Positions 22,945 through 35,990 are shown, counted from the stretch's first letter. The stretch is DNA of 64,000 nucleotides from Blastomussa wellsi (GCA_947652115.1 OX393565.1:24387233-24451232); one strand, 5' to 3'. Translations and numbers: made by a program. The notes: generated by a model not told the origin, from the sequence alone.

Positions 22945-23230
22945 TTTCATCGTATTTTGTTCTCACTGCACCATGACGTGGCTTTGGTGTTTTAGTCTCC
23001 GTTATCTGGTGAATGTGCTGCCAAGTTTCCACACGTTTCCGTTCCAAACCCGATGCTGGAATCACAGCTGCGGCAGTTATCTTGCTCATTACTAAGGATA
23101 CCAATTCTTGCTATACTAAGTTCCCTGTTACAGTTGAGCTGTAAGGATGCCTGAGAACCAATCAGCTTCTTCCACGTGTCAAGACCCAGTGAGGTGCGCG
23201 GTATTGTCACTGAATTCTACAATTTCTAGA
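22945..23230 (-). pseudogene. Remnant of a last exon of the fibrinogen-like family
   Basis: Minus-strand translation gives TSLGLDTWKKLIGSQASLQL, RIGILSNEQDNC and SSIGFGTETCGN, clearly the fibrinogen-like C-terminus of gene A, ending SPDNGD and a stop. One base is missing at the QYRAT position, which breaks the frame, and there are no upstream exons. It lies directly downstream of gene A. Flanking sequence at 22900-22930, with GTCACATGTGAC, matches the 3' flank of gene B at 46088-46110. Confidence 0.75.
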
Positions 23231-23322
23231 ACCCCTTCCACTGCTATTAAAAAAGAAATCAACAGTTTCTATTCATCTTGCATGACCATTAATCGTGCAA
23301 ACTTTAGAACTAATTCTAGTCC

Positions 23323-26300
23323 TTATTGCACCAAGATGTATCCCATGGCTTTTATTGACACCCCGCCATTATCTGGTGACCATTGGCCGTCTGCCTCGTT
23401 TCCACACGTGTTGCTGGGGTTAGGGTACCCTCCTGTGCCAAATCCGATTCTGGAATCACAGCTTTCGCAGTCGTTTTGTTCGTTACCAAGGATACCAATT
23501 CTTGCTAGTCCAAGAACGCTGAACCCTTCCTTGCTGCAGTTGAGCTGTAAGGAGGCCTGTGGACCAATCAGGCTCTTCCACGTGTCACGACCCAGTGAGG
23601 TGGCGCGGTATTGTCCGTCAGCGATCAGTGAGTACAGGGAGTTGGCCTGTTTGTTGATGACAATGAACTCTCTCTGTTCGCCAATCTTCATACCAAGACA
23701 AATCTTGGAGAAGGATGTGTTCCAGTAGCTCGGTAACTTGGTCTCTTGTGAGTCAAACCCAGTCTCCCCTCCAGGAAGGTTGTATTCATTTTTGTCGCTC
23801 CAGTATTTGGAGTCATAATGAAACGTGTTCTAGAAAATAATGGGAAAATTAAGCTCAGATCTTGATATTTGAACAGATCTCTGCATGAGTATCATATTTT
23901 TGAAATAAGCAATCTGCGCGATTAGAAACACTAGCGTCAAACCTTGTTTCCGTCAATCTTCATGACCGGTGTCCAGCCCCCATCTCCACATCCAAAATCT
24001 CCAAACTGACAGAGAACGGAAATTGGTTTAGATTCAAGGTGGAGATTAACCAGCTGGCTCACGTTCGACCTGTGAAATATTGGAAAAGAATAGATATAGT
24101 GCGGTACCAATTTGAAGTATCAAAATAATTCCTCAGGGAAATGATATCATAAATAGCAATGGATACACCTGATTACGTCAACCCAGGTACTGAGAAAATA
24201 CCTATCAAAATGCCCAGTGGGCTTTGTTTACTTCGCAATGTATTGTGGTAAAATGTACAGCCGCCATCTTTTTTCTTACGGTGGATTGAGAGGGTTTGAT
24301 CGAGAGAGAAAATAACGTCATATACTCACTAGCTAATTTTTTACTGTGTGAACCCAGCTAATTTGGTATGCAGAACAGCAACTTGCTTCTAAAAGCCCGT
24401 GCTGCATACTTATCGGCTGGGTTTAAAAATAGACCTATTCGGCTAACGTGTTTACTTCCTTGTTGCTACCTAATTCAGATCATGTGATGATTCATTTGGG
24501 ACGTTACAATTGTTTTGTTCGTACATACACGCATGCAATCAGTTGTGCATGACAAATTGCACAATTGTAACCTGCACAGATGCACAGATGTAAACACGTT
24601 AGCCGAATTGGTCTATTGCAAAAATAAAATAAGCTAGTTAGTATATGACGTCATTTTCTCTCTCGATCCAGCTCTCTTAATGAAACTCGACTCTTGAAGT
24701 CGAATCTGGTAATGGCGGTCAGTTTAAAGTGCACCTAACACCAAAATATTTTTTTCGTTAAAATACACCTTTGTACCAGTTCGAAACGCATTCTACCTTT
24801 CGTTTCTCCTTTTCATCAAATTCTGGCTATTTATAGCATTTAAAAGTTTCGAAAACCTGTTCATCATTTGTTCCACGACTGATTCAGAAGGGGCGTGGGT
24901 CTATTCATGATTTGACGTCACAAACTGATTTGCATGTATGTTTACAAAGACTTGATGTCTGTGACGTCAAATCAAGAATAGACCCACGCCCCTTCTGACT
25001 CGGTCGAGGAACAAATGATAAACAGTTTTCCTAATGTTATCAATAGCCAGAATTTGGTGAAAAGGAGAAACGAAAGGTGAAATGCATTTCGAACTGGTAC
25101 AAAGGTGTATTTGAGCGAAAAAATATTTCGGTGTTAGGTGCACTTTAAACAAGAATTCGTTGTTCAAAAAACGGACTTATTTCGAAAATTGTGGCGCAAT
25201 AATTGGCATGGTGCATTCTTGCCAAACATAAAATCGAAATAGAAAGAGAACAAGAACAACATTTATTCATGTATTCAGTGCAAATAAATTTTTGGTGTAA
25301 TATTCAATGGATTATTATTCTAAAGAGCTATCTGTATAAGAGATAACACAGAGAAATCGACGAAAATTACTTACTTGTACAGGACATATGCTTTCTTACA
25401 AGAGTCTGGACCTGAAAATAAAATGTAACAGTAATTTTGGGAAAACAATTAAAAGTTCATCTATTTCTGCAGATCGGTCAAAAACTTCAACGTGGATATT
25501 CAGTTGAGACAAAATATTTTAAGTTATGTTAGAGTTGATATAAACTTTTACGGTCTTTCCCGTAAAACCGTGAACTCCAGAAATGTTTATGGAATGTTAT
25601 TGTGTTACAAACAAAAAGCCAATCAGGTGTAAGGAAACTAAACCCAATTCAGCGTGTCCTGAACTTTGCTGCGATTGGTCACTACACAATAAACATTCCA
25701 GAAATTTTTTCTGGTGTTCACGGTTTTACGGGAAAGACTGTAAATAATTTAATGTGCTTTTTCAAGGCCAATAGCAAGATTTCAATTCAAAGTCAACTTG
25801 GACAAGTACTATACAGCGGATCAAAAAAGCTGGAATATGCTGAAACTATACTGAGCCACCTTAACGTAGCATTGGCTATTTCTGACTCTGTCTCAAAGGT
25901 TGTAGCTAAACGGTCAAAAACTTCATTTTCTTTGAAGACGGAACAATTTTGTCGAAGATTTTGAGAGGAGAAATTTACAGGTCTATAAAACTTGGGGACT
26001 ATTTGTTTATTACTGAAGTACCTTTCTCACAGTATTCTCCAGTGATGCCCATTTGGCAAAGGCATTTAAACAACGTGTCATGTTTGTAGTTCGGTAGACA
26101 AGTACCTCCGTTTTGACAAGGCGACGAAGAACAAGGCGACTGAAAATTTAAAAGAAGTAGCGATACAGTTTTTCAGTGAAAGCGAGTTTGCAGTAAAAAG
26201 ATTACGTTCTGCCTTATTTTCATCTATCACCATTAGTGCAACATGAACAAACTCCCTCACCTTGATGGAAAAGTGATGCGAAGTCTTGTTTTCTTTGTAC

Positions 26301-29300
26301 TCTGTGGAGTTTCTGTATATATCAGCGGGAAGCAACTCACACCAGAGTTTTCCATTAGCTCCTTTGGTGGCGGCGAGGTTCACAGAAAAGCACAAAGGAT
26401 TACTGAGGCATTCAAAGGTGCAATCAAAGGCATCGTACACGGAAAATGCTCCAACTGTTGGTACGTTCAGATAATGGAAATTGTCTTTTATAAAATCATG
26501 CTGTCGGGCCGTGTGCAAAGTGGAGGAGGTCGTATCCACGTGATGTGGAAGACTGTTTGACCCTGTGTCGGAGGAAGGACATCTACAGAGCTTTACTAAA
26601 CATTTAGTCAGAGACAAATTAACCTTATGGTGGTCAAAAGCTTGTTTTATACTTTTAATAAATCGAATATTCTGTTTTAAGAGGAAACAAATATACCTGA
26701 TCTGTTGTTAAATTCCAGTAAATGAGTTAAATTTATATTTTAGAATCCCCAGGTCAGGACCGAGAACACGGGAATGAACATTACAGCTCGAGAACTATAG
26801 ATATTATTGCTGAAAGCACACTTAAATTATTACTCCCATATATGGGCTATATTAGGTATTTGCCGCGGGATAGGGTATGGTTTTTCGAGGTTCTCGTTCC
26901 TTAAATAGGGTTTCATTTTTGCTTCTTTTGGCATTCTTCGCGGTATGATCCTTAGATAGGGTACCTGAATTGTATTATTTGGCTATTTTGCAATTTGCAG
27001 TGCTTAAAAACACGCTAAAGGTGGATTTCCACTGTCGCGTAAATTGTTACGTGCGTAAATGAAATTATAGAGGATGTATGGAAATCTTGCGTACACGTTT
27101 ACGCTAGTCGTTCATACATTGTTTATACATTTCCGCAGACGCAAGGCGTCCATACATTTCCTCTTTTTGAAATCAACCTGAGGGTCATAAAACACAAAAA
27201 CAAGCTACGAACGTTAAATCGATTCTGCGGTGTCTTGAAATTCAAGACCCCAAAATTGGAATTCTGCAGATGGTGATCAAGTCTTGTTAAAAATTACTAC
27301 GTCAGTGTAAAAAAGCTATGAAAGGAGTGATATCACTGTGATACCACCATGAGTTTTTGATCTCAACTTAAAAAAGGCAGCCTGACTTTTTCAAGTTCTC
27401 CCCTTGGGGCTCGGGGAATAGCTTAAAACTAATTATGGTTTCCACTTCTTTCTTTCTAGACATTATCTTAGTGCCGTATTAGTAAAAGCCGAAACATCTC
27501 CGTGACAGTGTCCTTTAACCTTACTGCTAAAATTTTGACAACGGTTTCACGAACGAAGATATGAAACTAAAGAAACAAAAACCGATTAACAGACAAAGCT
27601 TCCTCCGGTCAGCCATGTTTACATTTTAGGGCTGTCATGAGCTACACTTTTAAGTCTGATTTTATCCAAAGGCTAATCTGAGCTAACTGTAGTTAACTGC
27701 CTTGGTGTGACCGCTGAGTCGACCGCAACCACTAATAAACTACAGTTAAGTATACAACGTTATGTAACTAAAGAATTGACAGTGAGTTGGCAAGGTTGGC
27801 GGCTTTGATGTGACCACAGCCAGTATGTTCTTTCTCGGCTGGTTTTTTAAGCCGGCATTTGTAAACGCTTCCAAGCTTATACGCTAAGTCGCTTCAATTA
27901 TTTAGTATGATAACATCACACCAGTCGTATTTATTTATTCTTCACCTTCCTGTTTGCAAAAGCTGTCTACAACCGGTTCCTTAGCTTGATGTTGTGACTA
28001 CACAGCTATTTCAATTATAAACGTTGTCCGGATCTAAAAGACAAGACCGAAAGGTACAATGGGTAGCAGTAGAGGGCTGTTGCACGCGCTGAATGCTACT
28101 AAGACTTTTTGAAGGAATATATAATCAGTTACTAACTAACAGAGGTGGAGGGCTGTATTGTAAATTACGGCTCGCGTTATTCCCCTTAGGGCCGATAATG
28201 CAAAAACGGCCCGCCTACAGCCATTTGCGGCCCGCAGAGCGCGGTTTTCAAGAGGCCGGATTTCAATTTGGCCGCGTATATTAATAATAATGAGATATTT
28301 AAGCAATAGAGGACTTTTGCCGTGTTTACATAGCCTCATCTAAACACGAGGGGGGTTGGGAGAATTCGAGACAGTTATGAAAACCCGAGACGCAGCCGAG
28401 AATAACTTTCGAGAATTCTCCAAATTCCCAAACCCCCGAGTACGTGTCCGAGTGTTTAGATGAGGCTAAACTAAAACGTCACAACCATGTTAACATACTC
28501 TCATCTCAACACACCTATCGACGAATGAGAGGGGGCGTAGTGCCGTGTCTCAGTTATTTTATAAAACGAGATGGCAAACGTTTCTTCGTCTTGCATTAGA
28601 TGAGTTGTTAGCCACACAGAATCTATGAAACATCGAACGTTTCGGAAAAGGTCTCATGATACAAAAAACATACTCTTTAATTACCCAAAAATTTAAATAC
28701 AAACTTGTAATTTCGTTGACACTGATACGCAAAATTTTAGTGAACACCCAGACCACTATTAGGTCTAGTTGCATAGGCTTGCAACTCTTCGCTCTTTCTG
28801 CTTTAGAAAATTATTTTTAAGGTTCAGTGCCGTTGAAAATACCCTGTTTCCTCATACGTGGTCTGAAGAGGGAAAAAGGGTACCTACAAAATAAACGTAT
28901 TTGTCACCTGGTTATATCAAATTCAGGGCGAGCATCAGCCCCCTACGTCAACCGAGTTTCGGTTTTGCCTTTTAGCCTAAAGCTTTGATCTGGCAACGTA
29001 AACTGAAATAGCCGTATCAAAAATTTGAAAACTTCAATGTGAACAAAAATGACTTCTTTGACATTTTGAGTGCTTCTTTAAATTCTCTATTTTTGAGAAA
29101 CGCTTTCAGGCCGCTTCGCTTAACACAACGTTTTCGCAAAAAATAGCCAAATAGTGAATACCGATCGATAACCGCGAAAACTCGCGGCACTTTACTAAGT
29201 GCAGGCGATAATACACAAATTATTTCTAAAGCCAAACTACTGCCTTGCATAGGACACCTATTTCAGGAAACATACATAAAAAGACAGCCTGAATATTTCA

Positions 29301-29767
29301 AGTTCTCTCCTTGGGGCTAGGGAAATAGCTAACAACTAATTATGGTTTCCACTTCTTTCAATATTTAATTTACTTTATAATTTCCTCTTCGTGTTCTAGG
29401 AGGCATTTCCTGTATAAGAGAAACCACTTCAGGCATTATCTTAGTGCCGTATTACTAAAAGAGCCGAAACATCTCCGTAACAGTGTTCTTTAACCTTATT
29501 TCTAAAATTGTAATTATTTCTAAAGCCAAACTAATTGCTTGCTTAGGACATCTATTTTAAAAAACATACATAAAAAACAGCCTGAATTTCAGCTGTAAGC
29601 TCTGATCGCAAAACTCAAAATGAGACGACAAGTAATAAATAAGGAAAGAATACCTTACCAAAGAAAGCGCAACAAAACGGGAAAATGGACCCAAGTGAAA
29701 TGTAAAGGATGAAAACGAGCAAAGCAAATTTATACGCCAAAGGAGTCCTCGACAAGGAAACCATCAT
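23323..29767 (-). CDS. Secreted PAN-EGF-fibrinogen-like protein, copy A
   Basis: Minus-strand exons in transcript order: 29659-29767, 26261-26595, 26022-26139, 25375-25411, 23943-24069, 23323-23829; phases agree for about 410 residues. The first exon is the weakest call. It is a signal peptide ([13 protein letters not shown] then a long hydrophobic run) followed by a phase-1 GTAAGG donor that fits the phase of the next exon. Then come a PAN/apple-like domain ([22 protein letters not shown]), one EGF-like domain ([23 protein letters not shown]), a linker, and a fibrinogen-like C-terminal region opening [15 protein letters not shown] and ending [12 protein letters not shown]...CGNEA. Corals have many such proteins, often annotated as skeletal organic matrix proteins; extracellular matrix or biomineral function is inference. 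Copy B matches it almost base for base over 23705-26830. Confidence 0.75.
24430..24615. mobile_element. Foldback MITE (TAGACC family) in copy A intron
   Basis: Ends TAGACCTATTCGGCTAACGT and its inverted complement ACGTTAGCCGAATTGGTCTA. It interrupts an older foldback element (24290-24720). The same family occurs in copy B (47261-47446) and, as a more symmetric copy, in an atlastin intron (61568-61782). Confidence 0.75.
24725..25147. mobile_element. Foldback MITE (AAAGTGCACC family) in copy A intron
   Basis: Starts AAAGTGCACCTAACACC and ends with GGTGTTAGGTGCACTTT; the imperfect arms exceed 180 bp and are joined by a loop near 24940. Two TGACGTCA palindromes lie close to the loop (about 24924 and 24960). 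Duplicated in copy B at 47556-47978. Confidence 0.8.
25551..25740. mobile_element. Mariner-type MITE in copy A intron
   Basis: CGGTCTTTCCCGTAAAACCG at the left pairs with CGGTTTTACGGGAAAGACTG at the right, flanked by TA on both sides. Copies of the family occur at 48382-48571 (in B), 31803-32028 and, truncated, 38330-38445. Confidence 0.75.
26832..27016. mobile_element. Truncated hAT-like MITE at the edge of the A duplication
   Basis: It matches the first ~190 bp of the intact element in B (49665-50063) but lacks about 10 bases of the 5' end and everything after the CACGCTAAA position. A/B similarity stops here, so this MITE marks the duplication edge. Confidence 0.75.
28330..28470. mobile_element. 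MITE with TAGCCTCATCTAAACAC ends
   Basis: TAGCCTCATCTAAACACGAG at the left is answered by GTGTTTAGATGAGGCTA at the right, and inner GAGAATTC blocks pair as well. It lies in the long first intron of copy A. Confidence 0.7.
29210..29590. repeat. Local repeats around copy A exon 1
   Basis: A segment of about 75 bp (AAATTATTTCTAAAGCCAAAC...ACATACATAAAAA) occurs at 29218-29290 and again at 29510-29585. The stretch at 29285-29510 is also related to 27380-27540 (TAATTATGGTTTCCACTTC, GCCGAAACATCTCCGT). These are decayed local duplications inside the predicted first intron. Confidence 0.65.
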
Positions 29768-31802
29768 TTCCTTGATGTGGCGACGAATGAATTGCACACC
29801 AGTGTTTCACTGGTTTTTCCGCGTTTGATTTGACAACCAGAAGTTTCTATTTTGAATAAAAATAACAAAGCAATGGTTTCTAAGGAACTCGTCTGTCGTC
29901 CAGTGGGGGGTGACGGAAAAATATCAGCGGCCGTCGTAGCAGCATGAAAGCTGAAGTAGAGGAAGGGCTGTATATTTATGTTCGTCTATGCCGAGTACTG
30001 TAAACCTCTCGCCAAGGGATAAAATGTCGTTAGCATTATACCAGATTATCGTCTTTAAATTTAAATAACCTTGCATCACACGGATTATTGCACATTTCCA
30101 GTACAATGGGGTTTTTATGTATATTATTATTTTCTCCAAGTTCTAAATTAAACGAAACATAATCCATGACAATCGCGCACAGAAGTAACAAGCGATTTTT
30201 TATTTCGGGTGTCCGCGTTCGGACCGATTGCCATAGATTGTGCATCTTAAAAATGTAATTTAGCCTAAATTTTTCAAATCCATCTCAATCTTCTCCATTG
30301 TTAACCTTTCTCGTTCCTTGGTTTAGTAGTACGCTTTTGATCGATGTTCTTGTCCTTTAGTAAACTACTATTTTCAAGATAAGAATAAAAAAAAACTCAA
30401 TGTGCGTGAGGTATAAGAAATGAGACTTTAATAAAGTTCATTATCATTATTATAAGCGGAGCACCATACTCATAGAGACCTGTGCAGTCCATTTTGCATG
30501 GTCAAAAATGGCTAGCGGAATGGCTCGCGGGCGCGTACGACCGACGACGACGTCGCAACAAGGTATCCGCTGACGGATATCTTTTGGGAATATTACGGTC
30601 TCAGGTCTAGAGTTGACACATGTTATCTTACGTTGTACAGGAATAAATCCTGCTTACATCAATTGACAGCTCTCAAAAGAAGTTATCCGCTGACCGGTAT
30701 CACGTGGCCATATCGCGGGCTCAGGTTTAGAACTCAACAAGCTCATGTGTCTTTTTGAAGTTGACAACTGATCAGGTATGATATAATATTGGATCGCAGG
30801 TTCAGGTTGGACAGGTATATCCCTGGATCGCGGGCTCCCTTGGAATAATGTTATTGGAGCTCCGGTTTTAGGGTTGGCTAAATCTATATATTGCCTTGAT
30901 TCCATCAATCTTCATGACCGGCGTCCGTCCCATCCCAATGCGTGCCTCTGATTGGCCACAAAATCAGAGGCAAGCATTCAGTTGGATCATGGAACTACTG
31001 AGTCAGGGGCACTACTCGAGCTAATAACATATAAATATTTTCAACCACTTTGGCCAAGAGAGTTGAGATAGGAGTATCAAACATTGCTGAGGGATTCTAT
31101 TACCGTGTGCCATGAAAATTTTGCGGGTTTAATTTTTGCATATTTTACTGATTTCCCTCGATCCAAAAAATTGAATCCCGCAGATAGAAAAAATCTCTCA
31201 CAAAATGAACTCCGCAAAAATTTACTCCCTTCATTCAATGAAGAACTGTGCTACTAAACTTGCGTTCGTGAGAGGATATCGGGTGTAACGGAAAACAGCC
31301 CGAGCTAGCCTAACAAACAACCCACTATGTGAATATCAGAACACCGGCCTCCTCTTCTGATTGTGGCTAAGTTACGTTCTTAATATTAAAAGAGTAATAA
31401 AACTTGAAAACAATTAACTTTCCTTCTTTGACAATTATCTGCTGCTTGAACAGAAAATCGCAAAAATTTGTTCCCGCCGAACACAAAAAAATAGATAATC
31501 CGCAAAATAAAATTAACTCCCGCAAAATGTTCAAGCTGCACAGTAGGGAATACACTTAAGACAATCATCGTTGTATAGTTTTTGCTTGTTTATTCGCGTG
31601 CAGGTACGAGCAGAACCCGCCTGTTTTATATCGATGGTTGAAAGTGTATAAGGTCCATAAGTTCGTCCGTTGCGAATGCCCTTAGCAATAATTTGTCTGA
31701 GTAGTCTTGTTTCACGCTAAGGGATAACAAGACGAATCTCAGGGGCAATAAAGACTGAAGCAAGCTCGTTGCACCTTGTGCAACCGCTATATAATATTCT
31801 TA

Positions 31803-32028
31803 CAGTCTTTCCCGTAAAACCGTGAACACCAGAAACAATCTCTGGAATGTTTATTGTGTAGTGACCAATCGCAGCAAAGTTCAGGACACGCGAACAAACC
31901 TCAAAACCACAAACTAATGACCGTTGCTGTTTGCGGTTTAGTTTTCTCACACGTGATTGGCTTTATCTTTGTAACACAGTAACATTCCATAAACATTTCT
32001 GGTGTTCACGGTTTTACGGGAAAGACTG
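31803..32028. mobile_element. Mariner-type MITE
   Basis: CAGTCTTTCCCGTAAAACCG and its inverted complement CGGTTTTACGGGAAAGACTG bound the element and TA flanks both sides. Same family as 25551-25740, with a longer interior. Confidence 0.8.
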
Positions 32029-32439
32029 TAAACCAATTACAAAAAATAAGTCTATTTGAAAAGGCAGTAAGTGGAGACAAGTATAATTTATAATACGCCC
32101 AATATTTTAGAATAACATGTTTATTAATTTATTTCAGGATTTATCGTAGGACCTAGCTTTCATTTAATATTATCTTTTTCTGTCTATCACTGTTATTTTC
32201 TCAATTTAATTAGCAATAGATGTTCAGGGTCAAACACGCCTCGCATATTGTTAACCGAGTGTATAACTACAGTTACGTTTCTCTATCTATCTAATGCACA
32301 ACTTCTCGACTAGTTAATACGGCTACCAGGAAATATAGCTAACAACAAAGTTATATTATTTGGGGTTGATAAGGAAATAAGTGATTACAAATTACGAGAA
32401 TTCATCAAACGGATATGCTGTAAATGGAACCATTCATCG

Positions 32440-32720
32440 TTTCCGGGAAACGAGTACTTTTTCATCGAGTCTCGATAACATTCGTATGAGACTCGAAAAT
32501 CAATCGTGACTCGTTCAGAAAGCTTCTAGAAACGAGACTCGTTATTAAAAATGAGGCTCGTCTTTTTAAAACAAGACTCGTTTATGAAAACGAGACTCGA
32601 TCATCAAACGAGATTCGTTCATCAAATCCTGACTCGATTTTTCAAACGAGACTCGCTTTAAGGATTTAAAATGTCGCTCGTGTAATTACAAACGAGACTC
32701 GTTATATAGACCAAAAAGCT
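32440..32720. repeat. Array of palindromic ACGAGACTCGT-type units
   Basis: About a dozen copies of a near-palindrome (consensus AACGAGACTCGTT, with variants) spaced roughly 20-25 bp apart with A/T-rich spacers. A homologous array lies in inverted orientation at 45715-45970, and the flanks match in inverted order too: CTATTCAAAT...CCCAATTC on one side and CATCGTTTC..GGGAAACGAGTACT on the other. A dispersed element rather than two independent satellites. Confidence 0.8.
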
Positions 32721-33733
32721 ATTCAAATGAGATCTCCCAATTCGTGAGGGGTGGGGCGGGTAACGGTCCAATAGCAAGATTTTCTGATTTCCAGGTAAAT
32801 GCTCTCCTTTTTGACTTGGAAGAGATTGTAAATGAAAGGGACAATTTGAGAGGAAAAGTTTAATATGAAAACACAGATAACTATTGGGGTTTGAAAGCTT
32901 GAATACTCAAAGGGGACAGCAACTTTGTAAAAAGTTTAATCAACTGATCATAGGTGTTATAAGTGACCTATTAAATTGTAAGATCTGGAATGTGTTGGAA
33001 AGACTGCTGCGAGCCACTTTAAAACAAAGGGATTTAAACGGGTTTATATTTGCTCTCTTCGGGGGGAAATTTACAGTTGAATAAAATAACTCATCTTTTT
33101 CCCCCTTATCATTTCTGTATTTATTATTGAAATAAACCGCTAGTGATATCCACTGTAACAAACTAACCAGAGACAATGAACATTAGCAACACTTTATTTA
33201 CTAGATGATTTATTAAGTTTAAGAAAAATCTTCCGCATATTATTTTTTAACTTTCCAATACACATGTGTATATATGTTCTTTTCTTTAGTCATATAGTAA
33301 AACAGATTATGGTATTAAAATTCGATATCAAAATATATTTATTCCACTTTACTACCTTTGTAATCTACAAATGATTTTATTTGCACATCCATGACTTTCT
33401 GCAGATTTTGTAATACTAATCTCTTTCAGTAAACACCATTCAATGAGAATTTTTCCCAGTTTAATGATCTAGTGTTTGTTAGTTGATGACAACTCTTATT
33501 CTCTCATTCTCTTTTAATTTGTTAAGTATTCTATTTTTTCTGCCAATCCAAAAGTTATTGTGTAAGAGGAAGTTTGCCTTCACATTATTTTACACAAATT
33601 TTCGAAATGTTAGTTTCAGTTGAATTCCAGTCTCTACTGGGTACCCGTTATTGGTATTTGCAAACCTTCAAGAGCAATTACAGAGCAAGAGCAGTACATA
33701 TACAAACGTTGAAGGATTCAATGCACTGTAAAA

Positions 33734-33976
33734 ATGAACACTAACATTAACATCATAGTGATTGTTATATGCATAATTTTGAGCAGTTACACCGACACTT
33801 GTTTGCACTTTAATGCAGCATCTGGAACAAATTTTAATTTTTTAGCCAAGCTGACATTAGTTACTCATTATCTTACAGTGGTGAGAGTTTCAGAAAAAAA
33901 ATCAATGGTAGAAAAATTTTGCGCGAACGTCCTTAAAAGAACTCTTGGAGAGCAAGATTCGCCGACAAACATTTGA
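33734..33976 (+). CDS. Uncertain small open frame with hydrophobic N-terminus
   Basis: Eighty residues starting MNTNINIIVIVICIIL, which would serve as a signal peptide, followed by SSYTDTC. A possible donor (GTGAGAG) lies at about 33881, so this might be a first exon of an unseen gene. No domain is recognised and no partner exon was found. It may be chance in AT-rich DNA. Confidence 0.2.
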   Translation: MNTNINIIVIVICIILSSYTDTCLHFNAASGTNFNFLAKLTLVTHYLTVVRVSEKKSMVEKFCANVLKRTLGEQDSPTNI

Positions 33977-35912
33977 AGACGCAAACGGCTCCTGTAGGAG
34001 CCACCACTCATGGAAAAGTCAATGAACAACAGCAACACGCTCTCAGTTTCTTTTATGTTTATTCTTGACATCTTAAGAAGTTTTCGGAATATTAATTCGG
34101 TTTTTGAGAACTCCAAACACAGATGTATCCATGGATAAGCCGCACCCTTGATTTTTGGCTTCAGTTGTGAAAAAAGGGCGGCTTATTCATGGACTTTTAC
34201 GGTAGTTTGATCAGAGGGCAAACATTACAAAGCAACTCTTCTGGTTCCAACACAACTGCAAAGTTAGTTTTAAGTTTGGCCAAAAGTTAAAAAAGAGCCC
34301 AAGTAGCTCCTTGTTATCAGCCCCCTCAACCAAGCAGCCAACTGTGGTATCTGACTGCATTGCATCCTGGGAAATACAACTTTTCACTGAGCAGGAAAGA
34401 CCAACAGGAATTTCCCATTTGCGTCACGCTTTCTCGGGAATGGACCTCTTTAGCTTCGTATGTAAATCGCCCATTTCAGATCACGTGATGCTATCCAGAA
34501 AATTTGTCCTTTGTTTATCTGCAAGTTATTCATTCATTTCCCCATTTTTTTAATTTTAAAGCGATAATTCATAAGGGTAATATCACGTGGTCTGGACAAC
34601 AAACAAACAAAGTTAAAGGTCTATTTTTCGACTGAAGGCAGGCCCAGTAGAAGGCAAACAACTGCAGTAGAACGATAAGAAAACCGACCCCCCCACCCCC
34701 TACCCCTCTGTGGTGAAAGTATGGATATTTTCTGGAACTACATAATAGTAACGAACAGTCAGATACGGGTAATTTAGCAACATTGATTTTGCACTCTGGA
34801 ATCCAAGGAATTTCATTTCAGAGGAAAAAATTGCATGAAAGAATACTATGAAAAATGTCATTTGAGATACGTGATCTATGCTCAAACTTAGTAGCAAAAA
34901 AATACATGTATGCAATAATTTGCTTGGTTTCTAGGCTGCAAAACTATATTAAAACTTAATAAATGGGGCACTCTGATAGGTCAATTTAGCATCTTCTATC
35001 TGCCCGTGGATTTACGCAGACAAGCATTTCACTATGACAAACGTGCTGAATTACTGGGGCATGACAAAAATGATCAAAAACAAGTAGCTCTGGTTATGTC
35101 TGATCATGTTTGTTTGATTCAACATCTCTTTTCAGTGAAATGTTCATAGTTATTCTGTGCAAAGGGGCGGACCATTTCAATTCTAAGGGGTTGTTTTGAA
35201 ACAAATATCCTGCAAGTACACTTGAAAATTACATTTCGCATACACAACCAGTGCCAAAAAGTAATAAGTAATCAAAGTAATCAAAGTGCTTTAAATTCCC
35301 ACATTTTTTCTAAATATTTACAAATAAAGATTAACAAAAGTAACAGATCCAATTGATTGTCAAGCTTTGTTTTTTGGTCATGAGAAGTATGCCACCAGTT
35401 ATCAAGGGCCAACTTCATGTGTTCACACATACAGGTGTAGATGCAACCAACCAACAGTAATTTAATACTTTATAGTCCGGCTCTTCCATGTTTGGAGAGT
35501 TCCTCAAGAGTTGTTCCTGTACATATCTGAAACAAAAACGAAAAAAGGTGGAAGTATGTCTTTCTCTTAATAGAAAGACATACTTCCACTGGCCCAACGA
35601 GCGCTCATGGAATCAGTTTATAATTTTTTTTAATTATATGGCTGCCTTATGAAAACGGAAAACTAGTGAAGACACGAATTTGATTGGCTAAAATCGATGT
35701 TGACCGCTGTCTACATTTTCCGGTCTACAAAGGCATCTAGATTGGTTGCATTTTGGGGTCAGGAAGTTACAAAAAACAGTAACACATTGTCCCCTTTTTC
35801 TATAAAATACTAAATGGAAAATTAAGAAATCCATGATAATGTCCCGTGGATTGACTGTGCACTACATGTATCAAGAGACACATCAATAAGTTGCCACATA
35901 TCCAGCATGGTT

Positions 35913-35990
35913 GACCTGATGGTGTAGTGGATATCACGCCTGACTAGTAATGGAGAGAGGCGGGGTTCAAATCCCGCATGCAAGATTTTT
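35913..35990 (+). tRNA. tRNA-like sequence, probably a tRNA pseudogene or SINE head
   Basis: It has a good A box (TGGTGTAGTGG), a good B box (GGTTCAAATCC) and a perfect 5-bp T stem (GCGGG/CCCGC). The anticodon region reads GACTAGTAATG, suggesting AGT (Thr). The acceptor ends (GACCTGA and ATGCAAG) do not pair and the anticodon stem is poor, so a functional tRNA is unlikely. Confidence 0.35.

Noticed and set aside
24967..25167. Identical 66-codon minus frames at 24967-25167 and 47798-47998, and 120-codon plus frames at 25602-25964 and 48433-48795
   Set aside because: They lie in introns and MITEs of the duplicated block. Their similarity reflects the segmental duplication, not coding constraint.
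26243..26560. Plus-strand 105-codon frame (and its twin at 49074-49391)
   Set aside because: It is the antisense shadow of the PAN-domain exon on the minus strand.
33901..34010. Histone gene end (because of the stem-loop at 33987)
   Set aside because: The preceding frame (ending KRTLGEQDSPTNI) matches no core histone C-terminus I know, and the loop bases do not fit the histone consensus.
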